Shown here piece by piece: positions 1 to 8,727 of a DNA stretch of 64,000 nt (the stretch's first letter is position 1; each line of letters opens with the position of its first letter). The DNA is from Lawsonibacter sp900766145 (lineage in GTDB: Bacteria; Bacillota; Clostridia; Oscillospirales; Oscillospiraceae). The position numbers were made by a program, and so were the translations under genes. The stretch lies in assembly GCF_030372275.1 (NCBI RefSeq), contig NZ_JAUDDJ010000014.1; one strand, given 5' to 3'. The notes under the pieces are model-generated. The model made no database searches and was not told where the DNA came from. It was given only the letters and a program-made list of their open reading frames with translations.

Positions 1-26
1 CGAGATGATACAAACCACTTTTCACT

Positions 27-284
27 TTACCGCACAGTGTATAGGTTTGAGGTATGGCTGCCATTTGCGCGGTACCTGGGGTTCTTGAGCAGGAATCCTT
101 TGCGTTCCAACTCGTTGATCGCTCTTTTTACAGTGCTGCGTGATAAGCCAAGATCAGAGGCGATTGTCTTAATTCCCGGCCAGCAGGTACCAGCCGCATT
201 GGCCCGATCACGAAGATATATGTAAACGGTCTTACACCGGTGAGGCAAATCAGTATCAGCGTAGATCGATTCAAAGTAACCCAC
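27..284 (-). CDS. Small winged-helix/HTH DNA-binding protein of the left mobile element
   Basis: A protein of about 85 aa with a compact helix-turn-helix (helix_turn_helix_36 type). The segment around residues 40-65 (IKTIASDLGLSRSTVKRAI) is a textbook recognition helix, followed by a Gly/Phe wing. Such small HTH proteins accompany coupling-protein and relaxase genes in Clostridial conjugative elements and probably regulate transfer or replication genes; that role is inferred. I prefer the GTG at 284 because the AGGAGG at about 292-297 then has normal spacing; a GTG at 293 touches the Shine-Dalgarno site. It follows the coupling protein gene by about 15 bp, so it is probably in the same operon. 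Confidence 0.75.
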   Translation of the reverse strand: MGYFESIYADTDLPHRCKTVYIYLRDRANAAGTCWPGIKTIASDLGLSRSTVKRAINELERKGFLLKNPRYRANGSHTSNLYTVR

Positions 285-299
285 CTTGTTCACCTCCTA

Positions 300-2132
300 T
301 TATGTTCTCAGGCTTGAATCGTCGGAGGGGGGAGCATGGCCATCGGCTTCCGTCATCCCCTGTCCGCCACATTGCGGTGGTGCGGCATCTGCCTTTTCTG
401 ATTCCTCATGTTTCATTGAATGGCATAGGATACTTTCCTCCAACTCCTTTCGCCCAGCGTAGTGAACCTGTGCGTTTTCCCGCGCAGGCACAGTGTATCC
501 CTCTTTTTCGAAGGTAATACCCCATTCCAGGAAGAGACGAAGTCGGGTCTGCATTGGGTGGCAGCCAGTTTTCATCACGACGAAGTGGCCTTTGGGAATG
601 GACCTCAACTCGTCTGGTGTCATCAGAGGCCGTTCTACCATCTGTAGGGATTGACTGGGATCATTCTTGCCCTGGCTCACAGAGCCGGACTGCACCGTGC
701 GGGTGCCGAGGTTTTTGGACAACACTTCCGCAGTCTGGCTGCCAGGCGCAAAACCGCCGAAGATGGTATCCTGGCAGTTGTCTTGAATGATCTCGCTGCC
801 CTCTTTGCCATAGTTTTTTTCAAGCTGAGCTAATGATTGGATGATCGGTACCAGAGTCAACCGTCTGGAGCGCCCAGCGGAGAATAGGGGCAATATATCA
901 AAGGGCGGCATGGTCCCCAGCTCATCGCAAAACAGCACCACACGGTTTTTCAATTTTCCGCCATTCTCGTCAGCAACAGCAAACAGTTCTCGGCTCAGGT
1001 TCTGGATCATCAGTCCGGCCATGAAGTTCTTGGTAGTGTCCTCTTCTGGCAGGATCAGGAAGATGGCGCATTTCTCGCTGGCGAACATCTCCGCGTCAAT
1101 GGCGCTGTCAAAGCAGATAACCTGTTCCAATTCGCTGTCGAGAAACGCATTCAGCCGGGATAGGACGGTGGACATGACAGAAGCCATCGCCTGGTCGGAG
1201 GTGTTGAGCGCCGCTCCGGCAAACCATTTTGCTTTATGATTTTCCGGAAGTTTTGCCATCAATTGCTGGAAATAGTTTTTTTGTCTTGGGCCGGGGGACT
1301 CCAACAGATCCTGCACCAGTTTGAACACAGAAACAATGTGTCTTCTTTCCCTGGGAACCTTATCTGTAGGGGGCAGATATTCCGCCAGCAGGAGAACGAC
1401 AGCAGTGAGCAGGCCCTCCGCAGCATCATAGAAGAACGCATTTTGCCCATATGAAGAAGCATCGCCATTTGGGTTCACGATTGTCTTAGCCAGAATTTTT
1501 GCATACTTCTCCGCCTTGGCTCTGGCAGCCAGATTGCTGGGATCTTCCTTAGCCAAGTCCATATAGCGATTAATCAGAGTCAGCAAATTATTACCGTCTG
1601 ACCGGGTTGGATTACGAAGGTCGATCACAGAAATCTTGTAACCGTAATACTTGCTGGCGATGGCACCGTAGTTACGCGCCAGATCACCCTTGGTGTCCAG
1701 CGCCAGGAAACTCATTCCGCAGGCGCAGGCATATTCCAGATTGGGATACAGGAAAAACGCCGTCTTACCAACACCGGATGCACCGATCATCAGGAAGTGA
1801 ACATCGTCGCAGTCCACAAGAGCCTTGAGTCCGCCGTGCCTGGAATGCTTATTTGCCCTGACGGGAGCATGTCCAATGCAGCCCAAGACCAACCCTTGGG
1901 CTTGGGGCCGGTTTACCCCTCGGCGCCATTCATCTACCTGAAACGGGACATGGATGTAGGTCTGCTGGATTTCCTTTGGTGTGGCCCATCGAGCAGTTCC
2001 GTGCTGTCCATCACCCACAGTTTTAGATTTGATACGGTTAAGGGAATAGCTTTGCGAGAATATAGAGGCAACGACCAGCACCAGCAGCATTCCACCGCAC
2101 AGTGCGATCAGGCTCCACGCCTGGTCAGTCAT
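300..2132 (-). CDS. VirD4/TraG-type type IV coupling protein
   Basis: A 610-aa hexameric DNA-pump ATPase expected at the inner membrane, linking the relaxase-DNA complex to the type IV secretion channel. Visible features are an amino-terminal membrane segment (residues 5-25), the HGTARWATPKEI motif typical of VirD4 proteins, Walker A GASGVGKT near residue 117, LALDTKGDLARN just after it, and a Walker B-like strand VVLFCDELGTMP near residue 400. The Cys/Pro/Asp-rich tail looks unstructured. It starts 4 bp after the TOPRIM gene and is followed by the small HTH gene. Family length and motif order look complete, so it is likely functional. Confidence 0.93.
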   Translation of the reverse strand: MTDQAWSLIALCGGMLLVLVVASIFSQSYSLNRIKSKTVGDGQHGTARWATPKEIQQTYIHVPFQVDEWRRGVNRPQAQGLVLGCIGHAPVRANKHSRHGGLKALVDCDDVHFLMIGASGVGKTAFFLYPNLEYACACGMSFLALDTKGDLARNYGAIASKYYGYKISVIDLRNPTRSDGNNLLTLINRYMDLAKEDPSNLAARAKAEKYAKILAKTIVNPNGDASSYGQNAFFYDAAEGLLTAVVLLLAEYLPPTDKVPRERRHIVSVFKLVQDLLESPGPRQKNYFQQLMAKLPENHKAKWFAGAALNTSDQAMASVMSTVLSRLNAFLDSELEQVICFDSAIDAEMFASEKCAIFLILPEEDTTKNFMAGLMIQNLSRELFAVADENGGKLKNRVVLFCDELGTMPPFDILPLFSAGRSRRLTLVPIIQSLAQLEKNYGKEGSEIIQDNCQDTIFGGFAPGSQTAEVLSKNLGTRTVQSGSVSQGKNDPSQSLQMVERPLMTPDELRSIPKGHFVVMKTGCHPMQTRLRLFLEWGITFEKEGYTVPARENAQVHYAGRKELEESILCHSMKHEESEKADAAPPQCGGQGMTEADGHAPPSDDSSLRT

Positions 2133-2136
2133 GGCT

Positions 2137-3054
2137 TCACCCCATTTCTAAAAAAGGGACCTGTGCGTCCTCCAGAGCGCACAGGTCATCATTCCAGTCT
2201 TTGTTTTGGGGAGTCAGGCGATCCGAAGCAATTCCAAACTGTTCGGCAATCTGTTCGGCCATGCGGAGGCTTGCTGCTTGCCCTGCTGCATCATTGTCCA
2301 GGCATAAGAACACCTCCTGTGTGCAGGGCATACGGGAAAGCATTGACATTACAGGAATCGCAGATGTTCCGCAGCAGGCCACATAGTTGTGGGATTTCCA
2401 GTCATCCGGATACATGGTGATGAAGGACAGCATATCGATGGGCGCCTCGAAGACATAAAGTTTTCCATCAGTGCCGATGTGATGAAAACTGTATCTCGGA
2501 TCACTGCCCTCCACATTTTGTCGGAAGGACTTTCCAAAACTGTTGGCACTTCGTTTGTGAGCGTGGCGCGGGGTGCCCTGTTCATCTGTCCCCACAAAGA
2601 CACAGTTGTGATATTGGCTATCCTCAAAGAGAGTCTTTGCTTTCGCAAAATAGGCAATCACATCACGGTCAATGTGGCGGTGTTTCATCAGGTAAGCAAA
2701 GACGCGCCGCATATTGGAATTGGGCTCGGGCAGTTCAAACGGTTTTTGAAGCGGTTTCTCCCGTCCAGCAGCAGAAGGGTATATTGCGCCCTGCTCATCT
2801 CCCAGGAGCGCTTTGACTGCGTCAGGGTAGCTGCAATGATAAAACCACCTGACAAAACTGATCGCATTTCCGCCCTGCTGGCTGTCGTGATCGAACCACT
2901 CACAGCCGCGGATCGTTACACTGTGATCGCTATCAAGCCGCTTATCCCGTCCAGAAGAGAGGAGTTTTTCTCCTCTCCGGCGAAGGAATTCTTCCAGATC
3001 CACTTCGGCTGCTCGCTGCTTTTGCTCATCGGTGAAATGAATATACTGTGCCAT
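2137..3054 (-). CDS. DUF3991/TOPRIM-domain protein with CHC2-like amino-terminal region
   Basis: A 305-aa mobile-element protein related to DnaG-type primase fragments. The amino-terminal 90 residues resemble the degenerate CHC2 zinc-finger region of plasmid primases (SVTIRGCEWFDHDSQQGGNA). A DUF3991 region follows, then a TOPRIM-like fold with LYVFEAPIDMLSF and VFLCLDNDAAGQ, where the acidic residues would bind metal. It is homologous in layout to the amino-terminal part of the gene at 58197-59549 in the second element. A strong AAGGAGGT precedes the ATG. A role in element replication or DNA processing during transfer is inferred from the family and neighbours. Confidence 0.82.
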   Translation of the reverse strand: MAQYIHFTDEQKQRAAEVDLEEFLRRRGEKLLSSGRDKRLDSDHSVTIRGCEWFDHDSQQGGNAISFVRWFYHCSYPDAVKALLGDEQGAIYPSAAGREKPLQKPFELPEPNSNMRRVFAYLMKHRHIDRDVIAYFAKAKTLFEDSQYHNCVFVGTDEQGTPRHAHKRSANSFGKSFRQNVEGSDPRYSFHHIGTDGKLYVFEAPIDMLSFITMYPDDWKSHNYVACCGTSAIPVMSMLSRMPCTQEVFLCLDNDAAGQAASLRMAEQIAEQFGIASDRLTPQNKDWNDDLCALEDAQVPFLEMG

Positions 3055-3069
3055 AGTACCTCCTTTCCT

Positions 3070-4500
3070 TTACATCGACGGACCATTCTGCCAGTTCTGT
3101 TCCTCATGATCATCCGCTTTATGACCAAGGGCAAGTCGCTTGGCCATCAGTTTTTTTCTGCGCTTGGAATCCATTCGAAGGCCCAACGGACTGGCAGGCG
3201 CCATTCCATTATCACGAAAAATCCGTCCCATATGATAGAGCAGTCGAGTCACTGTCGTCATTACTGCTGGGTTGTGATGGTTCATTGGCTGTGACTTATA
3301 TTGTTGTTGAACGGTATCCGTCTTTTCCGGTGATGCGGTTGGTTCATCTTTTCCTGACTCTTTCTTCTGCTCCGGGCTGACGGAACTGATCTCCTGTTGT
3401 TCCAACTCCAAACGAAGATGTTCAGCCTCACGGATAATGGAGTTCTTGATTGCCTTGAATTCCTTTTGCTTGGAGAGAGGATTATGGATGCGTGGTTTAT
3501 CCTTGTAGTACCTTTCCAACTCATCGCGCAGGTCATTCCAGACCTGATAACAGGCAGCCACATCCGGCTGCAGTGCCAACTCATCGGTAATCGCATCCAC
3601 CAGTTCCTTTACCCTTTTGGGCAGGTATCCATACTGCTTTTTCCCTTTTACGCTGCCCAGGGCATTGGCCAACTCCACCATTTTTTCGGCAAGCGAATCA
3701 CTCTCTAACGCGGAGGTTTCCATTCGAGAGATAAACTCCGTCATTGCAGAGCGGGACTGGTTTACCAGATCCTCATAGGCCAGATCCTTTTTCACATAGA
3801 GATTGTGCATCTCATCCCGGAAGATCGTATTGGTGAGTGCAGATCGCATAGCCGCAATACCCGCTTTGTTCAGGTAACCATGTTTCTCATCTGCGGACCA
3901 CACCATCATGTGTACATGTGGGTGGTACCCTTCATCGTGAAAGGCCGCACACCATCGGAAGTCATCCACTGGGATCTTCATAGCCTGTGCCAGCCGAGTC
4001 TTATGCTGCAAGAGAAGAGTGCGCCAACTCTCAGCACTGTCGTATCCAAGAGCTGACGCATCTTCACGCCGCAGAGAAAGAATGACAGTCCAGACAGGCC
4101 CTTCGTGTTTCGCTACTTCAGCCATTGTATCTTTGAGCGATACATCATATGAGTCACTGAACAGTCCATGATCGCCACGTTTCTCCACGCGAGGACGGGT
4201 GGCGATGTATTTAAGATAGCCATCTCCAGCCTCCATAGTGTGGACGTTGGAATCCAGTGCCATGGTGATAAACTCGGAGGCTTTGCCAAAGGATGGACAG
4301 GCGCAGTAGTCACTGTACTCGAACAGTTCCTTGGTGTCCGGAAAGTCCTTGAGCAGTTTCTCAATGAGTTCCTTCTGCGGTTGTGTGACAGGCCCCCGGC
4401 CATGTAGTTTCTCCACACCCTCTCGAGTGGCAATGTACTTCATGTACTTCGCCGCGCTGTCGGCGCGGATGTAACCGCACTTCTGCACCAGTTTCGGCAT
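3070..4500 (-). CDS. MobP-family relaxase (MobP3-like)
   Basis: A 476-aa DNA nickase/transesterase that would cut oriT and pilot single-stranded DNA. The amino terminus carries the repeated YIATREGVE / YIATRPRVE signature of this relaxase family, in which a nearby Tyr is the likely nucleophile. The metal-binding histidine cluster is HDEGYHPHVHMMVW at about residues 190-203. The carboxy-terminal third is charged and probably disordered. It sits between the RHH accessory gene (3 bp upstream) and the TOPRIM gene (15 bp downstream), a standard mob operon order. The family assignment rests on motif recognition and not on a search. Confidence 0.85.
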   Translation of the reverse strand: MPKLVQKCGYIRADSAAKYMKYIATREGVEKLHGRGPVTQPQKELIEKLLKDFPDTKELFEYSDYCACPSFGKASEFITMALDSNVHTMEAGDGYLKYIATRPRVEKRGDHGLFSDSYDVSLKDTMAEVAKHEGPVWTVILSLRREDASALGYDSAESWRTLLLQHKTRLAQAMKIPVDDFRWCAAFHDEGYHPHVHMMVWSADEKHGYLNKAGIAAMRSALTNTIFRDEMHNLYVKKDLAYEDLVNQSRSAMTEFISRMETSALESDSLAEKMVELANALGSVKGKKQYGYLPKRVKELVDAITDELALQPDVAACYQVWNDLRDELERYYKDKPRIHNPLSKQKEFKAIKNSIIREAEHLRLELEQQEISSVSPEQKKESGKDEPTASPEKTDTVQQQYKSQPMNHHNPAVMTTVTRLLYHMGRIFRDNGMAPASPLGLRMDSKRRKKLMAKRLALGHKADDHEEQNWQNGPSM

Positions 4501-4503
4501 GAC

Positions 4504-4908
4504 TTACAACCTCTTTTGGAAACGGAAGATCTCCTTGAAACTAATCATGCCATGGGTACGCATCACATCCTTGACGCATCGGCCGCGCAGTTGCTCCAGT
4601 TCATCCAGAGTGGCGTCAGTGTCGTGTGCCATAAGGTGCATCATCATGGACATCTCCACCGACATCTTGAACAGCAGTTTCCCAAGACGATCTCCCAGAG
4701 CACCCAGTGATCCTTCCAGCACAGCAGACAAGGTGACCGGAAGGTATGTCCCGTCTTGCTCGGCCTCCAGGTAACCAGTGTAGAACTGAATGGCTCGTTC
4801 AATGAATTCGCTCTGACTCTGGGAGTTGTCAAGTTGGTAGCAGCGTTCCACCAGTTCTTTTGTTTCCGGTGTCAGCCAGAGAGCGAATTTTTTCTTTGTG
4901 TAACTCAT
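4504..4908 (-). CDS. Ribbon-helix-helix relaxosome accessory protein (MobC-like)
   Basis: A 134-aa protein. The amino terminus (KKKFALWLTPETKELVERCYQ and onward, residues 5-50) fits a CopG/RHH DNA-binding fold: a short beta strand with alternating residues, then two helices. A helical carboxy-terminal part with many Met residues follows. Its place directly upstream of the relaxase and downstream of the hairpin cluster suggests it binds oriT and helps load the relaxase; this is inference. The ATG at 4908 is chosen because GAGGTGA lies 8 bases upstream; a GTG at 4920 would overlap that site. Confidence 0.72.
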   Translation of the reverse strand: MSYTKKKFALWLTPETKELVERCYQLDNSQSQSEFIERAIQFYTGYLEAEQDGTYLPVTLSAVLEGSLGALGDRLGKLLFKMSVEMSMMMHLMAHDTDATLDELEQLRGRCVKDVMRTHGMISFKEIFRFQKRL

Positions 4909-4921
4909 GTCGTAGTTCACC

Positions 4922-5167
4922 TCATACTCTCAGTAATCTTTGACCAATGCGGAACGCTTCCAGGTCATCAATGATGAACAGATCACTGTGCCAATGACCA
5001 GGCCACACTGCAAAGAGTTTGCTGGTGCCATCCTTGGCACGCATGTATCCTTTAAATTTTTCGCCATATGTGACGAGTTGGTTGATCTCGCCGGTGGGAA
5101 ATAATTCGATGTAGCAGATACGGTTGCTGTCATACGGGAACCCTTCAGTCGCTTTTGCGCTTCTCAT
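4922..5167 (-). CDS. Conserved mobile-element protein of unknown function (81 aa)
   Basis: A small basic/aromatic protein preceded by a strong AAGGAGGTCC. I recognise no domain. It has an alternating hydrophobic/aromatic pattern (ICYIELFPTGEINQLVTYG; LFAVWPGHWHSDLFIIDD) suggesting a compact beta-rich fold. It ends 13 bp before the RHH protein start and is the first gene downstream of the hairpin-rich gap at 5168-5525, so it probably belongs to the mobilization operon. Confidence 0.65.
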   Translation of the reverse strand: MRSAKATEGFPYDSNRICYIELFPTGEINQLVTYGEKFKGYMRAKDGTSKLFAVWPGHWHSDLFIIDDLEAFRIGQRLLRV

Positions 5168-5204
5168 CTTTGGACCTCCTTTTCAATCAAATTCATGTCA
5201 GGTT

Positions 5205-5435
5205 CGCTATCAACCCCGCCCAAAAGCCTGAAGCGGCGGGGCTTACGGGGATTCGCAACCCCTATGGCGTGTTATTTTCGCTTTAACAACCCCGATGGGA
5301 AAAGCCCGGAACTGCCCGCACTGCGGGCAGAAGTGAGAGAGCCGGGGCGTTCACGACCCCGGCTCTTTCTGCCTGCCTTTTTTTCGTCCTCCGTCCCCTG
5401 GTGGAAAAAGCCCCCCAAACGGGGGCTAATCCCCT
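5205..5435. other. Gene-free GC-rich inverted-repeat cluster; candidate oriT region
   Basis: The 358 bp between the genes at 5167 and 5526 hold no credible ORF but several inverted repeats: CCCCGCC/GGCGGGG (5214-5220/5235-5241), CTGCCCGCA/TGCGGGCAG (5312-5330), AGAGCCGGGG/CCCCGGCTCT (5337-5346/5357-5366) and a terminator-like stem at 5409-5427. The cluster lies immediately upstream of the accessory-protein/relaxase operon, where oriT usually sits. No nick site can be named from sequence alone. Confidence 0.4.
5402..5428 (-). terminator. Intrinsic terminator downstream of the 5526-8061 genes
   Basis: On the minus strand, AGCCCCC-GTTT-GGGGGGCT is followed directly by TTTTTCC. It would end transcription arriving from the genes at 5526-8061. 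Confidence 0.65.
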
Positions 5436-5525
5436 CGGTTGGGGTAGGTGGTCTACCCCGGCCCGCAGGAGGGCACACAGGGCCTCACAGCGGCCCACAC
5501 GGGGCTTTTATCAGGTGCCCAGCAT

Positions 5526-6053
5526 TCAACCCATCTGCATTCCGGTCAAGGCCTCATTTTTATGTTCCTGAGGGGGCTCCTGAGTCAGATCCTCCATGTC
5601 GGCAATCCACATGGACATACTGTCGAGCAGTGTTTCCAAGTGACCAGACACAACTTGGAAAGATTGCTCCAATGTTTTGCTTGAGGGGAACTCCTCTTGT
5701 TGTGTTTTGTGAATCACTTCCATCTGACGCTGCACGACAAACAGGATGTCCAATAGATCATAGGCAGAGGGAGTGTGGCAACCAACCGATTCCTGCAGCA
5801 CAGGAGACTGTTCTGTTTTTTGGTAGATGCCATGACTCACTCGTGCATAGGGGAACGCAGGATCCTCAAGTTTTTTGCTGATAGGCAACACAAGGTTGTT
5901 CTGTTCAATGGTTCCTTCGTACTGCGTCCCTTTGGCTTGTTCACGTACATAGTCGATGATCTCACGGTACCGATGTGGCTCTCCGTCATCCAGAAGTTCA
6001 CGGAAGCAGTTGAGCACGAATTCACTTTTGCTGTTACGATCAATCAACATCAT
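5526..6053 (-). CDS. Unknown mobile-element protein with winged-helix-like amino terminus
   Basis: A 175-aa protein that I do not recognise. Residues 8-40 (SEFVLNCFRELLDDGEPHRYREIIDYVREQ) look like the first two helices of a winged-helix domain of the kind that reads restriction or repressor targets. The rest is helical and acidic, with two amphipathic helices (residues 95-150). The start is a tandem ATGATG with GAGGTGA immediately upstream. It lies 16 bp after the 408-aa gene and ends just before a terminator, so it is probably last in its transcription unit. Confidence 0.6.
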   Translation of the reverse strand: MMLIDRNSKSEFVLNCFRELLDDGEPHRYREIIDYVREQAKGTQYEGTIEQNNLVLPISKKLEDPAFPYARVSHGIYQKTEQSPVLQESVGCHTPSAYDLLDILFVVQRQMEVIHKTQQEEFPSSKTLEQSFQVVSGHLETLLDSMSMWIADMEDLTQEPPQEHKNEALTGMQMG

Positions 6054-6069
6054 TCACCTCATCACACCA

Positions 6070-7296
6070 TTACATGGTCTGGCCGTCCGTGAATGAGGAG
6101 GAGCACATTTCTTCGGCAAGATACTGTGCGCGATAATCATCCAGACTCATTCCCGCCTGTTCCATGCAGTAGTCATTCATTTTGGAGCGTAAGGTCGAGC
6201 GCTCCTCCTCGGTTAGGGGGTAGCGGTAGGCTTCTTCAGAACCATCTCCGCAGACCTGGATCACAGTGAGTGCGTCACACACTTCACCAACATCCAAATC
6301 AAAATCCGCATAGACATTGAGATAGTCATCATTGGCATCGGTAGCCACATTGGTTCCGAACACAGCGTCAGGATCAAATGTGACTGGCACATAGAAATTC
6401 AGCAGACTTCCGCACTCGCTCATGTCACCCTGGAAAGTAATCTCGTTCATGCAAAGCCGCCTGGATCCGGTCAACACCATAACATCTGAGTTTGGTGTGA
6501 GTTCCTTGCCATCGAGTTTGTCCAGCAGTCTATCCCATCTCTGATCTGTAGAGATGTTCTGTTTTCGGTAAGCGTGATAGGCTGCCACACTCACATCATG
6601 GATACGGTAGGTGTGCCAGCCGTCCATAGCATTGGCTGCGGAAAATGTATCTCTGTCAAAATCTATTTCGAATACGCCAGATACTTTTCCGGTATTTTGC
6701 AACCGCTGGTCCAGGAGTTGATCATAATTGGCGAGGAGGAGCGCATTAATGATGAGAGAGAATGTACTATCGGGGACGAATTCACTGCTGAGAAATTCCT
6801 GTGGGTTAATCTCAAAGTCCCCTTTAGTAAATTGTTTGGCGGTTTTGAAAATAGCGTACTTCTTAGCGTTTAAGGATCCATTACTCTCAAACCGCCAGGA
6901 AAGCTGTTTTGCGTGAGTGATAAGCGGGATAATATGTTTTGACATTAATTCATCCGAGGTTGACAGGTAGAGGATAGCCAGATCCGCACCGCAGACAGGC
7001 GTGTAAGTAATTCTTGCTATCTCATCACGGGTCTGTTCAAATAACTTGCGATGAGAGGTACTCAGATATGAAAAATGGCGGTAAGTTCTGCAGTGTTTTC
7101 TCAAACGCGTAGAAAAAAGTCGGGGCTGATTTCCCTTGAAAAATTCCAAGATCAGTTTTTCGTAGTTGATTACCTTTGCAGTGATTCGCTCCGCTACATA
7201 AGGACAGACCCTCAGCTGGCACTCATCGTTCTTCTCATAGAAGCAATACTTGCATGAAACAACTTTTCGGCTGCGATATATATTTTTAGGCGGCAT
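6070..7296 (-). CDS. Unknown 408-aa mobile-element protein with an amino-terminal cysteine cluster
   Basis: The ATG at 7296 has a strong AAGGAGGG 7 bases upstream. Four cysteines in the first 40 residues (CKYC, then C and C in ECQLRVCPYV) form a likely zinc-binding knuckle. The remaining protein is a mix of alpha and beta with no motif I can name. An internal stretch rich in Asp (ATDANDDYLNVYADFDLDVGEV, about residues 320-345) could bind metal. It is separated from the upstream gene by an intrinsic terminator, so read-through control is possible. Function unknown. Confidence 0.6.
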   Translation of the reverse strand: MPPKNIYRSRKVVSCKYCFYEKNDECQLRVCPYVAERITAKVINYEKLILEFFKGNQPRLFSTRLRKHCRTYRHFSYLSTSHRKLFEQTRDEIARITYTPVCGADLAILYLSTSDELMSKHIIPLITHAKQLSWRFESNGSLNAKKYAIFKTAKQFTKGDFEINPQEFLSSEFVPDSTFSLIINALLLANYDQLLDQRLQNTGKVSGVFEIDFDRDTFSAANAMDGWHTYRIHDVSVAAYHAYRKQNISTDQRWDRLLDKLDGKELTPNSDVMVLTGSRRLCMNEITFQGDMSECGSLLNFYVPVTFDPDAVFGTNVATDANDDYLNVYADFDLDVGEVCDALTVIQVCGDGSEEAYRYPLTEEERSTLRSKMNDYCMEQAGMSLDDYRAQYLAEEMCSSSFTDGQTM

Positions 7297-7326
7297 ATTT
7301 ACCCTCCTTAGTAATGGTTTTGGATA

Positions 7327-7377
7327 AGAAAAAAGCGCCGGAATGAACACTCTCCAGAGTGTCCGTATCCGGCGCTG
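7327..7377 (-). terminator. Intrinsic terminator between two mobile-element genes
   Basis: On the minus strand, AGCGCCGG and CCGGCGCT (7369-7376/7334-7341) flank a second inner stem (GACACTC/GAGTGTT) and are followed by six T residues. The outer stem shares the AGCGCCG core with the attenuator at 8076-8157. Confidence 0.8.
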
Positions 7378-7392
7378 TCAGTCTGTATTAAA

Positions 7393-8061
7393 TTACATGG
7401 TTTGTTCGAAGGGGGGATCTGCGGTCGCTTCCATCTCCTTCGTAATTCGCTCCTCAAAATCCGGAACCAGTTCCTGTATCCGCTGTTGAATCTGTTCTAT
7501 GGTCTGCTCCTGTTCCGCTGGGAGAGAACAACTGAAACGGATGTAGGCACTCTGTTGATAGACCTCAATGAGCTGCTCAGTTGTAAACTGGCGTTCATCA
7601 GGTATCAGGCCCGACCGGATTGCAAAGTCTCGTTTGGCACCTACATAATCCCCTTCGTAATAATGGCCATGGTTCAGACCGGTGTGATTGAAATCCCAGT
7701 CCCATGTCACAAACTTGGCGCCCTTTTCGGTCAGCCGGCCGGCAAGCACTGTGCCGTTAAATTCAGCGAGAGACTGATAGGGTTCCGATAACCCTGCTGC
7801 CTTGAGAGTCGGCGCGTGCTCCAAATGGTTCATGTATTCCAGAACCGTTCCGGCGATGTCCGTGGCTTTGGCACATGCCTTTTCTCGTTCGGGCGAGTCT
7901 ACCTCCTCCTCACGGTAGAAGACATTGCCTTGTTCATTGATCCGGCATAATCGCTGACTGTGATACTCCACTGGCAGGGAGTCATTCTCCTGGGGCAGGG
8001 GAGTGAAACCAGCCCGCCCCAGAGCGACAGCCAGTTCCTTAAAATACAGATCTCTTTTCAT
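7393..8061 (-). CDS. Unknown 222-aa mobile-element protein (DUF3849-like appearance)
   Basis: The start at 8061 is set by AAGGAGGTAAGG directly upstream; the reading frame continues upstream only through the attenuator stem. The amino-terminal half resembles plasmid/ICE proteins that open with LYFKELAVALGRAGFTPLP. The centre contains WDWDFNHTGLNHGHYYEGDYVGAKRDFAIRSGLI in several shorter blocks, rich in His, Asn and Tyr. Expression is probably gated by the terminator/antiterminator at 8076-8157. No enzymatic motif is certain. Confidence 0.6.
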   Translation of the reverse strand: MKRDLYFKELAVALGRAGFTPLPQENDSLPVEYHSQRLCRINEQGNVFYREEEVDSPEREKACAKATDIAGTVLEYMNHLEHAPTLKAAGLSEPYQSLAEFNGTVLAGRLTEKGAKFVTWDWDFNHTGLNHGHYYEGDYVGAKRDFAIRSGLIPDERQFTTEQLIEVYQQSAYIRFSCSLPAEQEQTIEQIQQRIQELVPDFEERITKEMEATADPPFEQTM

Positions 8062-8075
8062 TTTCCTTACCTCCT

Positions 8076-8157
8076 TGGGCGGCGCCCTTTTTAAATTTTC
8101 CAAAAATAAAAAAGCGCCGCTTTGGTGGGTAATCAAGACCAACAAAACGGCGCTTTA
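8076..8157 (-). promoter_or_regulatory. Transcription attenuator (terminator/antiterminator), module C
   Basis: Read on the minus strand, AGCGCCG (8149-8155) pairs with CGGCGCT (8113-8119), with an inner TTGGT/ACCAA stem, and is followed by TTTTTT: an intrinsic terminator. A downstream AAAAAGGGCGCCGC segment (8079-8092) is complementary to the 3' arm plus T tract and would form an antiterminator. It sits 15 bases upstream of the start at 8061. A second copy with compensating base changes occurs at 8850-8930. Confidence 0.75.
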
Positions 8158-8186
8158 GTTTTGTTTATTGTTTGTGTGTGTAACAC
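8133..8186 (-). CDS. Putative 17-aa attenuator leader peptide
   Basis: A GTG-started ORF, MLHTQTINKTKAPFCWS, covers the 5' arm of the terminator and stops inside its loop. Module B contains an ORF ending in WAPFCWF at the equivalent place. A ribosome on this ORF would block the terminator stem. No strong Shine-Dalgarno site is visible, and the shared APFCW could reflect conservation of the stem at the nucleotide level. Confidence 0.35.
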   Translation of the reverse strand: MLHTQTINKTKAPFCWS

Positions 8187-8240
8187 TCAACATAGATTTT
8201 TGTTTCTTACAACGATAACTAACAGATTCAAAGGAAAACA

Positions 8241-8630
8241 TTAATCTTGTCTGTTTTTGTCAAGCCATTCCTCAAAGAGTTCTTCCTTTTTGAGGTACAT
8301 ATGGATATCATCCATGAGATTATTGAGCACATAACCTTGAAGCCAATGTGCGACTTCCTGATCAATCTCTTTTTGTGACATACCAGAATGCCCGAAAGGT
8401 ATTCCAACTATGTGTTCTCGTGCGCCATAATCATCTGCTGACAAATAGAAAGATAGAAGATAGTAATCATTCTCTCCCTCGGTACTGAGGTTTTCCCGAC
8501 ACTCAGCATAGATATCGGCCTTATGGCCACAAAGAAGAGGACCACTTACCTTGTATAGTTTTGTGTAAATGGGCTCGTCTACACGAGTAATCAAAATATC
8601 ATCAGCCAAAATTTCACTCTCCCACTTCAT
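8241..8630 (-). CDS. Unknown acidic 129-aa protein
   Basis: An AT-richer, acidic cytosolic protein with no recognised family. It has strong secondary-structure periodicity: beta-rich amino terminus (ILADDILITRVDEPIYTKLYKVSG), a central FYLSADDYGAREHIVGIPFG block, and a helical end (EELFEEWLDKNRQD). Size and acidity are reminiscent of immunity or anti-restriction proteins, but that is only an impression. A sigma-A promoter lies about 70 bases upstream (8699-8727). A short overlapping ORF in another frame (ending EYEVGE, about 8613-8680) could couple translation, because no clear Shine-Dalgarno site precedes 8630. Confidence 0.55.
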   Translation of the reverse strand: MKWESEILADDILITRVDEPIYTKLYKVSGPLLCGHKADIYAECRENLSTEGENDYYLLSFYLSADDYGAREHIVGIPFGHSGMSQKEIDQEVAHWLQGYVLNNLMDDIHMYLKKEELFEEWLDKNRQD

Positions 8631-8698
8631 ATTCTGACAAGAAAATGATAAAACGCTCTACTACTTCTTTGAGATTCAAACCGTTTCCCTGTTTTTTC

Positions 8699-8727
8699 AG
8701 AATATCACAGTCCAGGTCAGATTGCAA
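8699..8727 (-). promoter_or_regulatory. Sigma-A promoter for the 8241-8630 gene
   Basis: On the minus strand, TTGCAA (8722-8727), 17-bp spacer, TATTCT (8699-8704). Confidence 0.55.
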
